Program-made: the position numbers and the translations under genes | Shown here: in pieces, positions 50,918-60,700 of the stretch | Layout of the letters: each line of letters opens with the position of its first letter | How positions within the stretch are numbered: position 1 is the stretch's first letter | The notes under the pieces: generated by a model | What the model was told of the DNA's origin: nothing | What the model saw: the letters and a program-made list of their open reading frames with translations, nothing else | Databases searched by the model: none | NCBI GenBank assembly: GCA_035495315.1 | Contig: DATJGF010000036.1 | Location: forward strand, 53,362 to 117,361 | Length of the DNA stretch: 64,000 nucleotides | Direction of reading: 5' to 3' | From: DATJGF01 sp035495315 | Lineage (GTDB): Bacteria; Verrucomicrobiota; Verrucomicrobiia; Limisphaerales; UBA8199

Positions 50918-51400
50918 TCAGCAACTGGTGGGCACTTCCTGAAGCACTTCGATACAATGAGGAATGGCGGCGACCACAAAGCTGAGGCATTCCACTGCGC
51001 CGCTCGGCTTACCCGGCAGGCCGAGGACGAGCGTTTTGCCGACGACTACGGCGAGATTGCGTGAGAGAATCGCATTTTTGGTTAGCTTCAACGATTCCAT
51101 GCGCATCGCTTCGCCGAACCCGGGCAACTCGCGCACGGCGATCTCACGTAAGGCTTCCGGCGTCACATCGCGCAATGCAACGCCCGTGCCGCCGGTAGTC
51201 AGGATCAGATGACATCCTTTTCCAATCTGTTCCTGAACAGCGCGCTGAATCTCAGCCTTTTCATCCGGCACGAGTGCTTCCGCCAGAACTTGCCAGCCAT
51301 AACCTTCGGCGGCCTTTTTGAGGGCGGGCCCGCCCAGATCGTCATAGAGGCCGCGGGACGCGCGATCGGAAATCGTGATAATACCTGTTGCGATTCGCAT
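50918..51400 (-). CDS. MoaB/Mog-type molybdopterin biosynthesis protein
   Basis: The 160-residue product shows the MoCF_biosynth fold: ATGIITISDRASRGLYDDLG, the LILTTGGTGVALRDVTPEAL signature and VLGLPGKPSGAVECLSFVV. Family members adenylylate molybdopterin or are related paralogues; MoaB and Mog cannot be separated with certainty from sequence by eye. It ends a minus-strand run that starts with moaC 3 nt upstream. Confidence 0.88.
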   Translation of the reverse strand: MRIATGIITISDRASRGLYDDLGGPALKKAAEGYGWQVLAEALVPDEKAEIQRAVQEQIGKGCHLILTTGGTGVALRDVTPEALREIAVRELPGFGEAMRMESLKLTKNAILSRNLAVVVGKTLVLGLPGKPSGAVECLSFVVAAIPHCIEVLQEVPTSC

Positions 51401-51403
51401 GCT

Positions 51404-51856
51404 CTATTTTTTGGTCTTGGACACGAGCCGGACTTGTGTAATCCGCATCGTTTTATCGACCGCTTTGCACATGTCGTAGATTGTCAACGCGGCCACGGTA
51501 ACTGCGGTAAGGGCCTCCATTTCAATACCGGTTTGCGCTGAGATCTTTGCACTGGCTGTGATCAGGATACGGTCTTGCGAGCGGGGAATTTCAAATTTGA
51601 CCTCGCAGTGCGTTAGTGGCAGCGGATGGCAGAGCGGAATCAACTCGCCGGTCTTCTTGGCTGCTAGAATGCCTGCGAGGCGCGCTGCGGAAAAGACATT
51701 CCCCTTGGCAATGGTTTGGGACTGGATCAATTTCACAGTCTGTTTTTGTAAATGAATCTCCCCTTCGGCGAGGGCTTCACGGAGCATCACGGGCTTGGCT
51801 GAAACATCGACCATGTTGGCTTCGCCGCGACTATCAATGTGGGTTAGGGACTTCAT
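51404..51856 (-). CDS. moaC: Cyclic pyranopterin monophosphate synthase
   Basis: The 150-residue product is a MoaC: LTHIDSRGEANMVDVSAKPV, AKGNVFSAARLAGILAAKKT, ELIPLCHPLPLTHCEVKFEI, GIEMEALTAVTVAALTIYDM and CKAVDKTMRI. It makes the first stable intermediate of molybdenum cofactor synthesis. It is followed after 3 nt by a MoaB/Mog gene. moaA and other Moco genes are not in the window. Confidence 0.95.
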   Translation of the reverse strand: MKSLTHIDSRGEANMVDVSAKPVMLREALAEGEIHLQKQTVKLIQSQTIAKGNVFSAARLAGILAAKKTGELIPLCHPLPLTHCEVKFEIPRSQDRILITASAKISAQTGIEMEALTAVTVAALTIYDMCKAVDKTMRITQVRLVSKTKK

Positions 51857-51894
51857 TTCTCAGGTTCTAATCGTGGACTCGGCGTCACTGCGTG

Positions 51895-52668
51895 CTAAGT
51901 CCCACCTTCCACCCCCCGTTTCCATTCCTGGACCACGGCGCGGATCTGTTCGGCGGCATTGAGCTTGGGTTTGACGTGTTTGAGATTATACCAGGGCAAC
52001 ATGCCCAGCAAATCGGGGGTAACGAGAATTTTTCCGTCGCAATTCGGGCCCGAGCCAATGCCAATGGTAGGAATGGACAAGCGTTGTGTCAGTTCTGCGG
52101 CGACAGTGGGAGCGACGAGTTCGAGGACAATCGCAAAAGCGCCGGCACGCTGCAGAGCATCTGCGTCGGCCGCGAGCGCATGATGTTCTGCGTCTGTCTT
52201 GCCTTTGACGCGATAACCGCCCTCTTCACGAACACGTTGGGGTAACATGCCGAGGTGGCCGAGAAAAGGAATGCCACTGGCGACAATTGCCTCGACCTGT
52301 GGAAGAATGTCACGTCCACCTTCGGCCTTAATAGCTTCGGCGCCAGCGGCGATCAGGCGCCGGGCATTGATTAATGCGCTCTCAACCGTTCGATAGCTGT
52401 CGTATGGCAGGTCGGCTGCCAGTAAGGCTTTGGGCCTTGCACGAGCCGCCGCGCGCACGTGATGTTCCATTTCGTCCATGGTTACGTGCGTGGTATCGGG
52501 ATAGCCAAGAACGACCATCCCGAGCGAATCCCCCACAAGGATGAGGGGAATGCCCGCTTCATCCAACAGGCGGGTGGTGGGAAAATCATACGCAGTAAGC
52601 GCTGGGATTCGCTCTCCTCGAGGCTTCATATTCCGAATTACTTCGGCTGTAATCTTAGCTGCCGTCAT
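51895..52668 (-). CDS. panB: 3-methyl-2-oxobutanoate hydroxymethyltransferase
   Basis: The 257-residue product is PanB, first enzyme of pantothenate synthesis (2-oxoisovalerate plus methylene-tetrahydrofolate). Its motifs are ALTAYDFPTTRLLDEAGIPL, LVGDSLGMVVLGYPDTTHVT, ADLPYDSY, IKAEGG and TIGIGSGPNCDGKILV. The metal-binding aspartates and glutamate appear intact. It lies between moaC and a sugar kinase gene in the same direction. Confidence 0.95.
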   Translation of the reverse strand: MTAAKITAEVIRNMKPRGERIPALTAYDFPTTRLLDEAGIPLILVGDSLGMVVLGYPDTTHVTMDEMEHHVRAAARARPKALLAADLPYDSYRTVESALINARRLIAAGAEAIKAEGGRDILPQVEAIVASGIPFLGHLGMLPQRVREEGGYRVKGKTDAEHHALAADADALQRAGAFAIVLELVAPTVAAELTQRLSIPTIGIGSGPNCDGKILVTPDLLGMLPWYNLKHVKPKLNAAEQIRAVVQEWKRGVEGGT

Positions 52669-52674
52669 TTCTCT

Positions 52675-53688
52675 TCAATTCCTGGTGAAACTTGCCACTA
52701 ATTCCTCGGGTGTAACAGTGGCGGTGCCGATTTTGCCGACAACAATGCCGGCGGCGTGATTGGAGATAATCGCCGCCTCGAGCGGAGAAGCGCCGGCGGC
52801 GATTGCCAATGTGAATGAAGCGATTACGGTATCGCCTGCCCCGGAGACATCGAAGACCTCGCGCGCGACGGTGGGGATGTGAATTGGTTTTTTGCCGCGT
52901 TGGCAAAGCAGCATTCCCAATTCGCCCAGCGTGATGAGCAGCAATGCGGGCCGGAGTCTTTCCAGGAGCTGGTGAGCGGCGCGCATCAAGTTAGCATCCG
53001 CCAGAGGGTCAGGGTTGCGGGTATCGTCGGGCAAATTTGCCAATTCGAAGGCTTCCTTCCGATTTGGCGTAATGAGAGATAGTCCAGAAAGATTAAGGTG
53101 ATGAACCGGTTTGGGATCGAAACTGAGCCAGAGGCCGCGGGCGCGGCACGCGGTTTTGACGCCTTCCAGCAAAGATTGAGTCACGATCCCCTTGCCGTAG
53201 TCGCCGACAATGATTCCGGCGGATTTTAGGAGGTCTTTCTGGAGGACGGCCAGCAGCCGGGCCGTCATTGCCTGGTTCAGACCATCCCTGGTCTCTCGGT
53301 CAATTCGAACCACCTGTTGTTTATGGGCGACGATGCGGGTTTTGACGCTGGTTCGTCGCGTGGTTTGGGCCAGGAGACCTTCGCAGCCGATTTGATGTGA
53401 AATCAATAAGCGTTTGAGTTCCTGTGCCGGCTGGTCACGTCCAGTCACGCCGAAAAGATCCGTCGTCACTTCAAGCGCCGTCAAGTTGCGGGCGACGTTG
53501 GCGGCTCCGCCGGGCATGAAGCTTTCCCGTTCGAAATCGACAACGGGTACGGGTGCTTCGGGAGAAATTCTAGCGACGCTGCCCCAGATAAATTGATCGA
53601 GCATGACATCCCCAAGCACGAGAATGCGGGTCTGATTGGCTTTGGCAAGAATTTGCCGAACCCGTGATGGAGCGAGGCTGTAGTTCAC
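52675..53688 (-). CDS. rfaE1: D-glycero-beta-D-manno-heptose-7-phosphate kinase (PfkB family)
   Basis: 337 residues from a GTG at 53688; the frame extends to 53766 but that would overlap thiG with no domain character. Motifs: ILVLGDVMLDQFIWGSVARI, FMPGGAANVARNLTALE, and the PfkB signature DVSGAGDTVIASFTLAIAAG. The length equals HldE domain I without the adenylyltransferase, so this is the single-domain RfaE1 type. It phosphorylates heptose-7-phosphate for lipopolysaccharide core or glycan precursor synthesis. A related ADP-ribose or sugar kinase is a less likely alternative. Confidence 0.85.
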   Translation of the reverse strand: MNYSLAPSRVRQILAKANQTRILVLGDVMLDQFIWGSVARISPEAPVPVVDFERESFMPGGAANVARNLTALEVTTDLFGVTGRDQPAQELKRLLISHQIGCEGLLAQTTRRTSVKTRIVAHKQQVVRIDRETRDGLNQAMTARLLAVLQKDLLKSAGIIVGDYGKGIVTQSLLEGVKTACRARGLWLSFDPKPVHHLNLSGLSLITPNRKEAFELANLPDDTRNPDPLADANLMRAAHQLLERLRPALLLITLGELGMLLCQRGKKPIHIPTVAREVFDVSGAGDTVIASFTLAIAAGASPLEAAIISNHAAGIVVGKIGTATVTPEELVASFTRN

Positions 53689-53699
53689 ACGCGTTTCTC

Positions 53700-54488
53700 T
53701 CAATCGAGGAAAGCCGTTAATGGGCTGGTGGGATCGGCTGTTTCCTGCTGTGCGGCCAGACCACATTCGAACGCTGCGCGCCCGGCCTCGACCGCCATTT
53801 TGAACGCGATCGCCATCCGGTTCGGTTCACTGGAGACCGCAATCGCGGTGTTCACCAGCACCCCATCAGCGCCCATTTCCATGGCTTCAGCGGCATGGCT
53901 GGGCGCGCCCAGGCCAGCGTCGATAATGACGGGTACAGTGGCTTGTTCGATGATGATACGGAGTTGGTCGCGGGTTTGAAGACCGCGGTTTGAGCCGATG
54001 GGCGATCCCAACGGCATAACCGTCGCTGTCCCCACCTCCTCGAGTCTTTTTGCCAGAATCGGGTCTGCGTTGATGTAAGGCAGCACAGTGAAGCCTTCTT
54101 TGACCAGCATTTCTGCCCCTTTGAGGGTTTCAACCGGATCGGGCAGCAGGTATCGCGGATCAGGATGAATCTCGAGTTTAACCCATTTGGGCAGGCCCGC
54201 GGCAGCAGCTAGCCGTGCCAGTCGCACCGCTTCTTCGGCATTCATCGCTCCGCTTGTGTTCGGCAGCAAGAGGAATTTTTTCGGGTCGATAAATTCCAGG
54301 ATATTGGCAAAAGGATCTTTTTTCCCGCTCAAGTCCGCCCGGCGCAAAGCGACCGTAACCATTTCGGCACCGCTGTTGTCGAGTGCCTCGCGCATCGCTT
54401 CCGGAGAGGAGAACTTTCCCGTCCCCAGGATCAAGCGAGAGCGAAAGATGCGGCCAGCTATGATTAAAGGTGCGTGCGAGAACGCCAT
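53700..54488 (-). CDS. thiG: Thiazole synthase
   Basis: The 262-residue product is ThiG: LIIAGRIFRSRLILGTGKFS, LPNTSGAMNAEEAVRLARLA, WVKLEIHPDPRYLLPD with the Schiff-base lysine, VMPLGSPIGSNRGLQTRDQL and VPVIIDAGLGAPSHAAEAME. It forms the thiazole phosphate of thiamine. No thiS or other thi gene is adjacent, and no TPP riboswitch was recognised upstream, where a membrane-protein gene ends only 18 nt away. Confidence 0.95.
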   Translation of the reverse strand: MAFSHAPLIIAGRIFRSRLILGTGKFSSPEAMREALDNSGAEMVTVALRRADLSGKKDPFANILEFIDPKKFLLLPNTSGAMNAEEAVRLARLAAAAGLPKWVKLEIHPDPRYLLPDPVETLKGAEMLVKEGFTVLPYINADPILAKRLEEVGTATVMPLGSPIGSNRGLQTRDQLRIIIEQATVPVIIDAGLGAPSHAAEAMEMGADGVLVNTAIAVSSEPNRMAIAFKMAVEAGRAAFECGLAAQQETADPTSPLTAFLD

Positions 54489-54506
54489 GCCGCCGAATCT
54501 AGTGTC

Positions 54507-55181
54507 TTAGAACCGAAAATCAAATGCCAAGCTGATGCTATGAGTGTGGGAGCCACCAAAGCTCAAGGTGTCGCTCGCGGTGCCAAAACTGACATCGGCG
54601 TGCCAATGCGGACTGTCGGTCGCAAAATAGCGGTACTCGAGGCTTAGCCCCATCTTTTCGTTAAGACGATACCGCAACCCCGCAAATGCCTGATAGGCGA
54701 ATACGGCAACCGCATCGTCCCCGCTCAATGTGATGTTATTAAGCGTCACACTGTCGACATCGAAAATGCTTTCCGAAAAACCCACACCGGCGCCGATGAA
54801 CGGTGTAAAAGGCGTTTTGTTCTGATACTGAAATTTGGCATTCACCAGAAACGGCACGTTGACGAACGTCGCGTCATGAACCCGCGTCGCACCGGTAATC
54901 GAGTCAATCGTGTTCGCCACCACACCCAATTCGACTTCGCCGGCGAACCAGTCGTTAACCTGGTAGCCGCCGGTGACGCCGAGCCGCAGCCCCGGGTCCA
55001 GTTTGACTTTCGACCCTGGCGCGACCGGCCCAAAGAATTCCTTGAGGTCGATGTCCTCAGTTATGTTTCCCCCGACATCGCCCTGGATGTAGAAGCCTCG
55101 GGCTTCGCCCAAAGCAGGAATGGTTGAGGTCATCACACTACCAGCAGCGAGTATGAGGAGGATTTTGGTAATTGCTTTCAT
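54507..55181 (-). CDS. Outer-membrane beta-barrel protein
   Basis: The 224-residue product has a signal peptide (ITKILLILAAGSVMTSTIPA) and a repetitive beta-barrel pattern (LRLGVTGGYQVNDWFAGEVE, FTPFIGAGVGFSESIF, AYQAFAGLRYRLNEKMGLSL, EYRYFATDSPHW) ending in Phe, the usual BAM-recognised terminus. It resembles the OmpW/opacity or outer-membrane beta-barrel families. It starts the long minus-strand run that continues into thiG. Confidence 0.85.
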   Translation of the reverse strand: MKAITKILLILAAGSVMTSTIPALGEARGFYIQGDVGGNITEDIDLKEFFGPVAPGSKVKLDPGLRLGVTGGYQVNDWFAGEVELGVVANTIDSITGATRVHDATFVNVPFLVNAKFQYQNKTPFTPFIGAGVGFSESIFDVDSVTLNNITLSGDDAVAVFAYQAFAGLRYRLNEKMGLSLEYRYFATDSPHWHADVSFGTASDTLSFGGSHTHSISLAFDFRF

Positions 55182-55303
55182 AAAGCGGTTTGGTTGCTTC
55201 CTATCGTGAATGCGTAGTCTCCAAAGACGGCCACCGCGTTGTCAAGCAGCTTGGAGGGTAACTTGGGCATTGAATTTCCACTGGGCGACTTTAGTGTGAG
55301 GAG

Positions 55304-56098
55304 ATGTTTCGTCCATGCATCGATTTGCATGATGGCAAAGTGAAACAGATCGTTGGCGGGTCCCTCGCTGCAGATTCGGGCAAACTCAAGACCAACTTTG
55401 TTTCGACGCGCCCTGCTGCGTGGTACGCGGAACTATATCAGCGGGACGCGCTTGCCGGCGGCCACGTGATCATGCTGGGACCCGGCAACGAGGAGGAAGC
55501 GCGGTCCGCGTTGCGTGCCTATCCGGGAGGGTTGCAGGTTGGGGGTGGGATCAATCTGGAAAATGCTCGTGGGTGGCTGGGGGCAGGCGCATCGCATGTC
55601 ATCGTCACATCGTGGGTCTTTCACGACGGTACCATCGACTGGGCACGCCTGAAACAGCTGACTGCAGGCATCGGCCGAGATCGATTGGTCCTGGATTTAA
55701 GCTGCCGATTGCGTGACGGAGAATATTGGGTCGTGACCGACCGCTGGCAGAAGTTTACTGAGGTTGCTCTAAGCCAGGACACTTTGGCACAACTTTCACA
55801 GCATTGTGCCGAGTTCCTGGTCCATGCAGTGGATGTCGAGGGGCTTTGTCGCGGTATTGACCGCGGGCTGGTCGAGAGACTCGGAGGCTGGTCGCCCCTG
55901 CCTGTGACGTACGCCGGCGGCGCTAACTCGTTGGCAGACCTCGAGACGGTCACTCGTCTGGGCAAAGGCCGGGTCGATCTGACGATTGGGTCCGCGCTGG
56001 ATATTTTCGGCGGAACGGGCGTTCGTTATGCGGACGTGGTTGCATTCAACCGCAAACTAAACACGCCACTCATTCCTCAAGGGCTGCCAGCTTCATGA
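55304..56098 (+). CDS. hisA: HisA, eukaryotic-type (ProFAR isomerase)
   Basis: The 264-residue product begins FRPCIDLHDGKVKQIVGGSL, the start of the eukaryotic-like HIS6 form rather than the usual bacterial HisA (which begins IIPAIDL). Other parts fit too: HVIMLGPGNEEEARSALRAY, GLQVGGGINLENARGWLGAG, LVLDLSCRLRDGEYWVVTDR, FLVHAVDVEGLCRGIDRGLV and VTYAGGANSLADLETVTRLG. It isomerises ProFAR in histidine synthesis. A GAGGAG ribosome site directly abuts the ATG. Its stop overlaps the next ATG. Confidence 0.88.
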   Translation: MFRPCIDLHDGKVKQIVGGSLAADSGKLKTNFVSTRPAAWYAELYQRDALAGGHVIMLGPGNEEEARSALRAYPGGLQVGGGINLENARGWLGAGASHVIVTSWVFHDGTIDWARLKQLTAGIGRDRLVLDLSCRLRDGEYWVVTDRWQKFTEVALSQDTLAQLSQHCAEFLVHAVDVEGLCRGIDRGLVERLGGWSPLPVTYAGGANSLADLETVTRLGKGRVDLTIGSALDIFGGTGVRYADVVAFNRKLNTPLIPQGLPAS

Positions 56099-56598
56099 AC
56101 CTGCGCAGGTGGTTCCAGGATCATTCCCTGAAGCTGTTGGCCATCCGGGATACCCCCGAGGCGATCGCCGGCGGGGTCGCTATTGGAATTTTCTTCGGCT
56201 TCACTCCGTTATTTGGACTGAAAACTCTATCGGCGATCTTTTTTGCGTGGTTGACGCGCAGCAATATCCTCGCAGCGGTGATCGCCGGCGCACTCCACGA
56301 TATCATTCTGCCTTTTATGCCGGTGATTTACCGGTGGGAATACGACGTTGGTGTTTTCCTTTTGAGTCATCCCCATCGCTGGCCTGAGTCACTGGCTAAA
56401 CTCCACCGCGAAGGATTTGTATGGCACAGTTGGACTTCACTGTTTGGCATGGGCAAGCCACTCCTGGTCGGCGGTTGCGTCTGCGCGGCGCCGTTCGCCG
56501 TCGCATCGTTTTTCATCACCCGAACCCTGGTCGCACGTCACCAGCTCAAAAAAGCAGCTCATAGTATCCCACCGGATGAGGAAGCGAATCCAAGTTGA
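56095..56598 (+). CDS. DUF2062 membrane protein
   Basis: The 167-residue product has the DUF2062 pattern: DTPEAIAGGVAIGIFFGFTP, LFGLKTLSAIFFAWLTRSNI and a C-terminal helix pair (GKPLLVGGCVCAAPFAVASF). It is a small inner-membrane protein, often near glycosyltransferases, of unknown function. It overlaps the HisA stop (ATGA) and the start of the next gene, so the three are co-translated. Confidence 0.88.
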   Translation: MNLRRWFQDHSLKLLAIRDTPEAIAGGVAIGIFFGFTPLFGLKTLSAIFFAWLTRSNILAAVIAGALHDIILPFMPVIYRWEYDVGVFLLSHPHRWPESLAKLHREGFVWHSWTSLFGMGKPLLVGGCVCAAPFAVASFFITRTLVARHQLKKAAHSIPPDEEANPS

Positions 56599-57725
56599 TC
56601 GATAATCCCGTGCTATTATTCGACGCCCACCTCGACCTCGCGATGAACGCGATGGAATGGAACCGCGATTTAACGCAACCCTTGGAGTGCATCCGGGCGC
56701 GCGAATCTGCCCTGACGGATAAACCAGACCGCGGTCGAGGCACAGTGGCTTTTCCCGAGCTGCGTCACGGAGGCATTGGTCTGTGCGTCGCGACACAAAT
56801 TGCGCGATTTGTGAAGCCGTCCAATCCGTTGCCGGGCTGGCATAGTCCGGAGCAAGCCTGGGCGCACACGCAAGGCCAGTTGGCTTGGTACCGCGCGATG
56901 GAGGCGGACGGGGAATTGGCGCAGATCATGTCCTTGGCAGGATTGACGCGCCACCTCGATCACTGGGTGAATCACCCAAAAACTCAGAGCGGCGACGCCT
57001 CAATGGCCAGCGCTAACGGGCAAGCCCCAATTGGCTATATCCTGAGTTTGGAAGGAGCCGATTCGCTGGTTAGCCTTCATTACCTGGAAATCGCTTATGG
57101 GCAGGGCCTGCGGGCTCTGGGACCTGCCCATTATGGCCCAGGCACCTACGCGCAAGGGACGAATGCGAGCGGTGGGCTCGGCGTAAAAGGCAAGGAACTG
57201 CTTCGGGAGATGGCCCGCCTCGGAATTATTTTAGATGTCACTCATTTATGCGATGAGAGTTTTTGGGAGGCAATGGACGTATTCCACGGCAGGGTATGGG
57301 CGAGCCATTCCAACTGCCGCGCGTTAGTGCCCCATCATCGTCAATTGGCCGATGATCAAATTAAACACCTTATTGGGCGTGGTTCGATCATTGGTTGCGC
57401 GCTCGATGCCTGGATGCTGGTTCCCGACTGGGTCCGCGGCAAATCGACCCCGGCCGCGGTTGGCTTGAAACTTGAACATGTAGTGGAGCATATCGACCAT
57501 ATTTGCCAGATAGCGGGCAACGCGCGTCACGTGGGTCTTGGCACGGACCTGGACGGCGGTTTCGGGCGCGAGCAGACTGCCGCAGACCTGGATACAATCG
57601 CAGACTTAGCGCGTATTCCGGAACTTCTGAAATCGCGCGGGTACGATGAACGAGATGTTCAACAAATCGCGCATGGAAATTTCATTCGGTTTTTGACCGA
57701 GGCCTGGGGTTCGGCAGCTAGTTGA
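56595..57725 (+). CDS. Membrane dipeptidase (peptidase family M19)
   Basis: The 376-residue product starts at TTG 56595, overlapping the previous stop. It has the renal-dipeptidase motifs: FDAHLDLAMNAMEWN with the HxD metal site, GYILSLEGADSLVSLHYLEI with the bridging glutamate, LDVTHLCDESFW, WASHSNCRAL and HVGLGTDLDGGFG. It would cleave dipeptides or related amide bonds with a binuclear zinc site. No signal peptide is seen, so a cytoplasmic location is likely. Confidence 0.9.
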   Translation: MIDNPVLLFDAHLDLAMNAMEWNRDLTQPLECIRARESALTDKPDRGRGTVAFPELRHGGIGLCVATQIARFVKPSNPLPGWHSPEQAWAHTQGQLAWYRAMEADGELAQIMSLAGLTRHLDHWVNHPKTQSGDASMASANGQAPIGYILSLEGADSLVSLHYLEIAYGQGLRALGPAHYGPGTYAQGTNASGGLGVKGKELLREMARLGIILDVTHLCDESFWEAMDVFHGRVWASHSNCRALVPHHRQLADDQIKHLIGRGSIIGCALDAWMLVPDWVRGKSTPAAVGLKLEHVVEHIDHICQIAGNARHVGLGTDLDGGFGREQTAADLDTIADLARIPELLKSRGYDERDVQQIAHGNFIRFLTEAWGSAAS

Positions 57726-57752
57726 ACGTCCCACAGGTCCGACTGATCGGAC

Positions 57753-60700
57753 TTATTGGGCGCCCCACTTGGTCGCTTTGAGGAACGCGACCAAGTCAGC
57801 CAGTTCCTGTTTGCTGAGCTGCTGCTCCATTCCTGCCGGCATAACCGACACTGTGCTGGGCCTCATATCGGCAATATCCGAGCGGGCGATTCGGGCTTCG
57901 GTGGTAGGGCCGGTAGCCAAAACCACCTCGTCGGGCGCATCCTTGCGCAACACGCCGTTGTAATCCTCGTCGGATTTAGTTCGCACGATGTATGGCTCAT
58001 AACTGCGTACAAAACTGGCGCTTGGATAAACGATAGACTCGAGGAGGTCGCGTTCGGTGCGAACCTGTCCGATGCTGGTGAGGTCCGGACCGACGTGGCC
58101 GCCCAAATACCCCATCGCGTGGCATGAGGAACAAGCGGCTTTTTCGCTGTTAAAAATCGCCTGACCACGACGGATATCCCCTTTTTGCAAAGACCCCAGC
58201 AGTTCCTCGAGGTGAGCGCGCTGTTTTTCGGAATCCACTTGCAGCAAGGCGAGCAGTTCCTTGCCTTGCTGTTGGACTGAGTCGGGATATTTGGCAAGCA
58301 AGGTCTGCAACAGGTCCGGCCGAAGACTCGAAAGTCCTTTTGACTCTTTTAAGGCGCCAAGAAGTTTCATCCCCACCTTCTCATTGGTAGAGGTTTCAAA
58401 CGCGCCCAGTAACCGGGTCATCTCGAGTGGCCCCGCCGCTTTCAGAGCATCACATAAGGAGATTAGCTGTTCGTCTGTCAATTTTGCCTTAGCAAGGACC
58501 GTGACGGCATCAGCACGGAGGGAAACCGGTTTTTCAGGGTCCACGTTCGCGCAAAGGAAGTGAAGCAATTCGGGAGTAACGGAGCTCAGCCCTGTCGGCA
58601 ACGCTGCCAGGGCCCGCAGCCGCAATGCCGGGGGGTGCGCTTCAGTTTGCCCCATCCCGAGCAGCGCCACTGAGAAACTTGAGAGATTTGTTTTCGATTG
58701 GCTCAAGACGCGGGCGGCGGCGACGGCCGGTTCGAGCACCGATTCATCCTGGGCAACGAGAGATAGGCTGACGGTTTGAACCCACGCCTCCGGCGGATTC
58801 TTAAGGGAAGTTGAGGCGATCGATTGTAACAGCAGTTTTCGAGTGGCTGGGGATGTATTCGCATCGCGAAGGCGAGCTGCGACTAACTCCTGAATCGGCT
58901 GGGAAGTCGCGAACTCTGCCAGCTGATTTTTCAATTCCTCCGTGTCCGCAGCCGTGAGATCGCTAGCCGCCAACCGTTGCTGAAAGAATTCTGCTAAAGT
59001 TGCGCCCCATTCGGGATGATGACCTGCGATCCAGGCGGCGGTACTGCGGAGTTGAGCGTCGGGAGAGCCGAGCAATGGAGCGACAGTTTCCGGTTTCAAA
59101 TTGCCGCCATCCATTTGATCGAGTGCAATTAACGTGGCGCGCTTTGCGTATGGATTGGCCCTTGCTAACCGCTTGCCGGTCGCAATCGGATCGTCGATTT
59201 CGATCAGCGAATAAATCAAAGAATGTTCAAGTATTCTGTCGTGCGGTTGGGCCGCCAGGGCCAGGAGGGCGGGGACAGTCCAGACATTTCCAATCCGGCC
59301 CAAAGCTTCGGCCGTCGCGCGTTGCAGCGATGGGTTGCCGGAAGTTAGCAACTTCAATAGTGGCTCCAGTGAGCTCTGATCGCGCCACAAACTCGTGGAA
59401 TGAATTGCCGCCAAAGCGACGCTTGGGTCCGAGTCCAGCAGGGCCGTCTTGACACCCGCGCGCGCTGCGGGATCGTTTATCCGCGTCAGTGTCCACACCG
59501 CGTTTCGTCGTTTACTTAGGGAATCGCTGGTGGCCACGGTGTTAGTTAGGGCCGGGACTACGGCGGAACCCAGTTTGCTCAGTTCGTGAATTGCGCGTTT
59601 GCGCACGGCGGGGCGTGCATCATCCAGCAACTTTACACCGTCATCGGGGCTTAGTTTGCCCCAGGCAATGCTCAGTCCGCGCGGGTCATCAAGCTTGGGG
59701 GCGCCACGGCGACGAATTCGGTAGATCGCGCCGAGGACGTCCGGTTTGGAAAGCTGCGAAGTGGGACAACAGAGTTTATACCAGCCACCCGTGTCGACGA
59801 CGATGAGGCTGCCATCGGCGTCCTCGATTACATCGGTCGGATGAAAGTCGGTGCTGCTCGACACGAGGAAGTCAGAATCCTTCGTCTTGAAAGTCGCACG
59901 CTCGGGTTCAAGCACGTGCCGGGTGATCTTATGCATGTTGAAGCAGCAGACAAAGAGGTTGTCTCGGTACTCTGTCCCGAAAGCATCTGATTCGTAACGA
60001 ATGACACTGCAAGGCGCGGCAGCTCCGAGGTGCACCATGATGGGCATGAGATCGCCCGTTTTTTTGTGGTCGTCCAGAACGTCGTTCGACTTTCCGTAAA
60101 CCCCGCCGTAAATCGCGTGCACGACTCCGTCGCGTTTTCCAGCCTCCGGGTGCATCAGGAAAGTCCCGCACATGAAGCGCTCGCCTCCCGGACTGAATAC
60201 GACCCCAACGGGATTATCCATCCCGGCCGTCAGCACCGGCTCGAGGTACGAATGATCGGGCGGCGCGCGAAATATATGGGAAGCGCGGGTGTTAATCGGT
60301 TTGTATCCCGGCCTATCGTAGGTTTGTTTGGCGAAAGCCCCCTTACACCAATAAATCCACCCGTCCGGTCCAAGGTAAGGACCATGCAAATCATTCGCGC
60401 AGCCTGTGAGCGTTTTGCCTTCATGCCATTCAACGCGCTGGTCGGCGATGCCGTCAGCGTTGGTGTCGGTCAGTTTCCAAATGCTCGGTGGCGCCGAAAC
60501 ATAGAGGGATCCGTCATACCACAGGCACCCCTCGGGGAACATCATATGATCGGCGAAGATGGTGTGACGCGTAAACTTGCCGGAGGCATCAGCTGGGTCC
60601 AATCGCAAGACACGGTGAGGTTTTTCAGCGAGTTGTTTATCCACCTTATCGTTCGACCCGGAAGAATCGGTAACGTAGAGGCGGCCCTGTTCGTCGAAAC

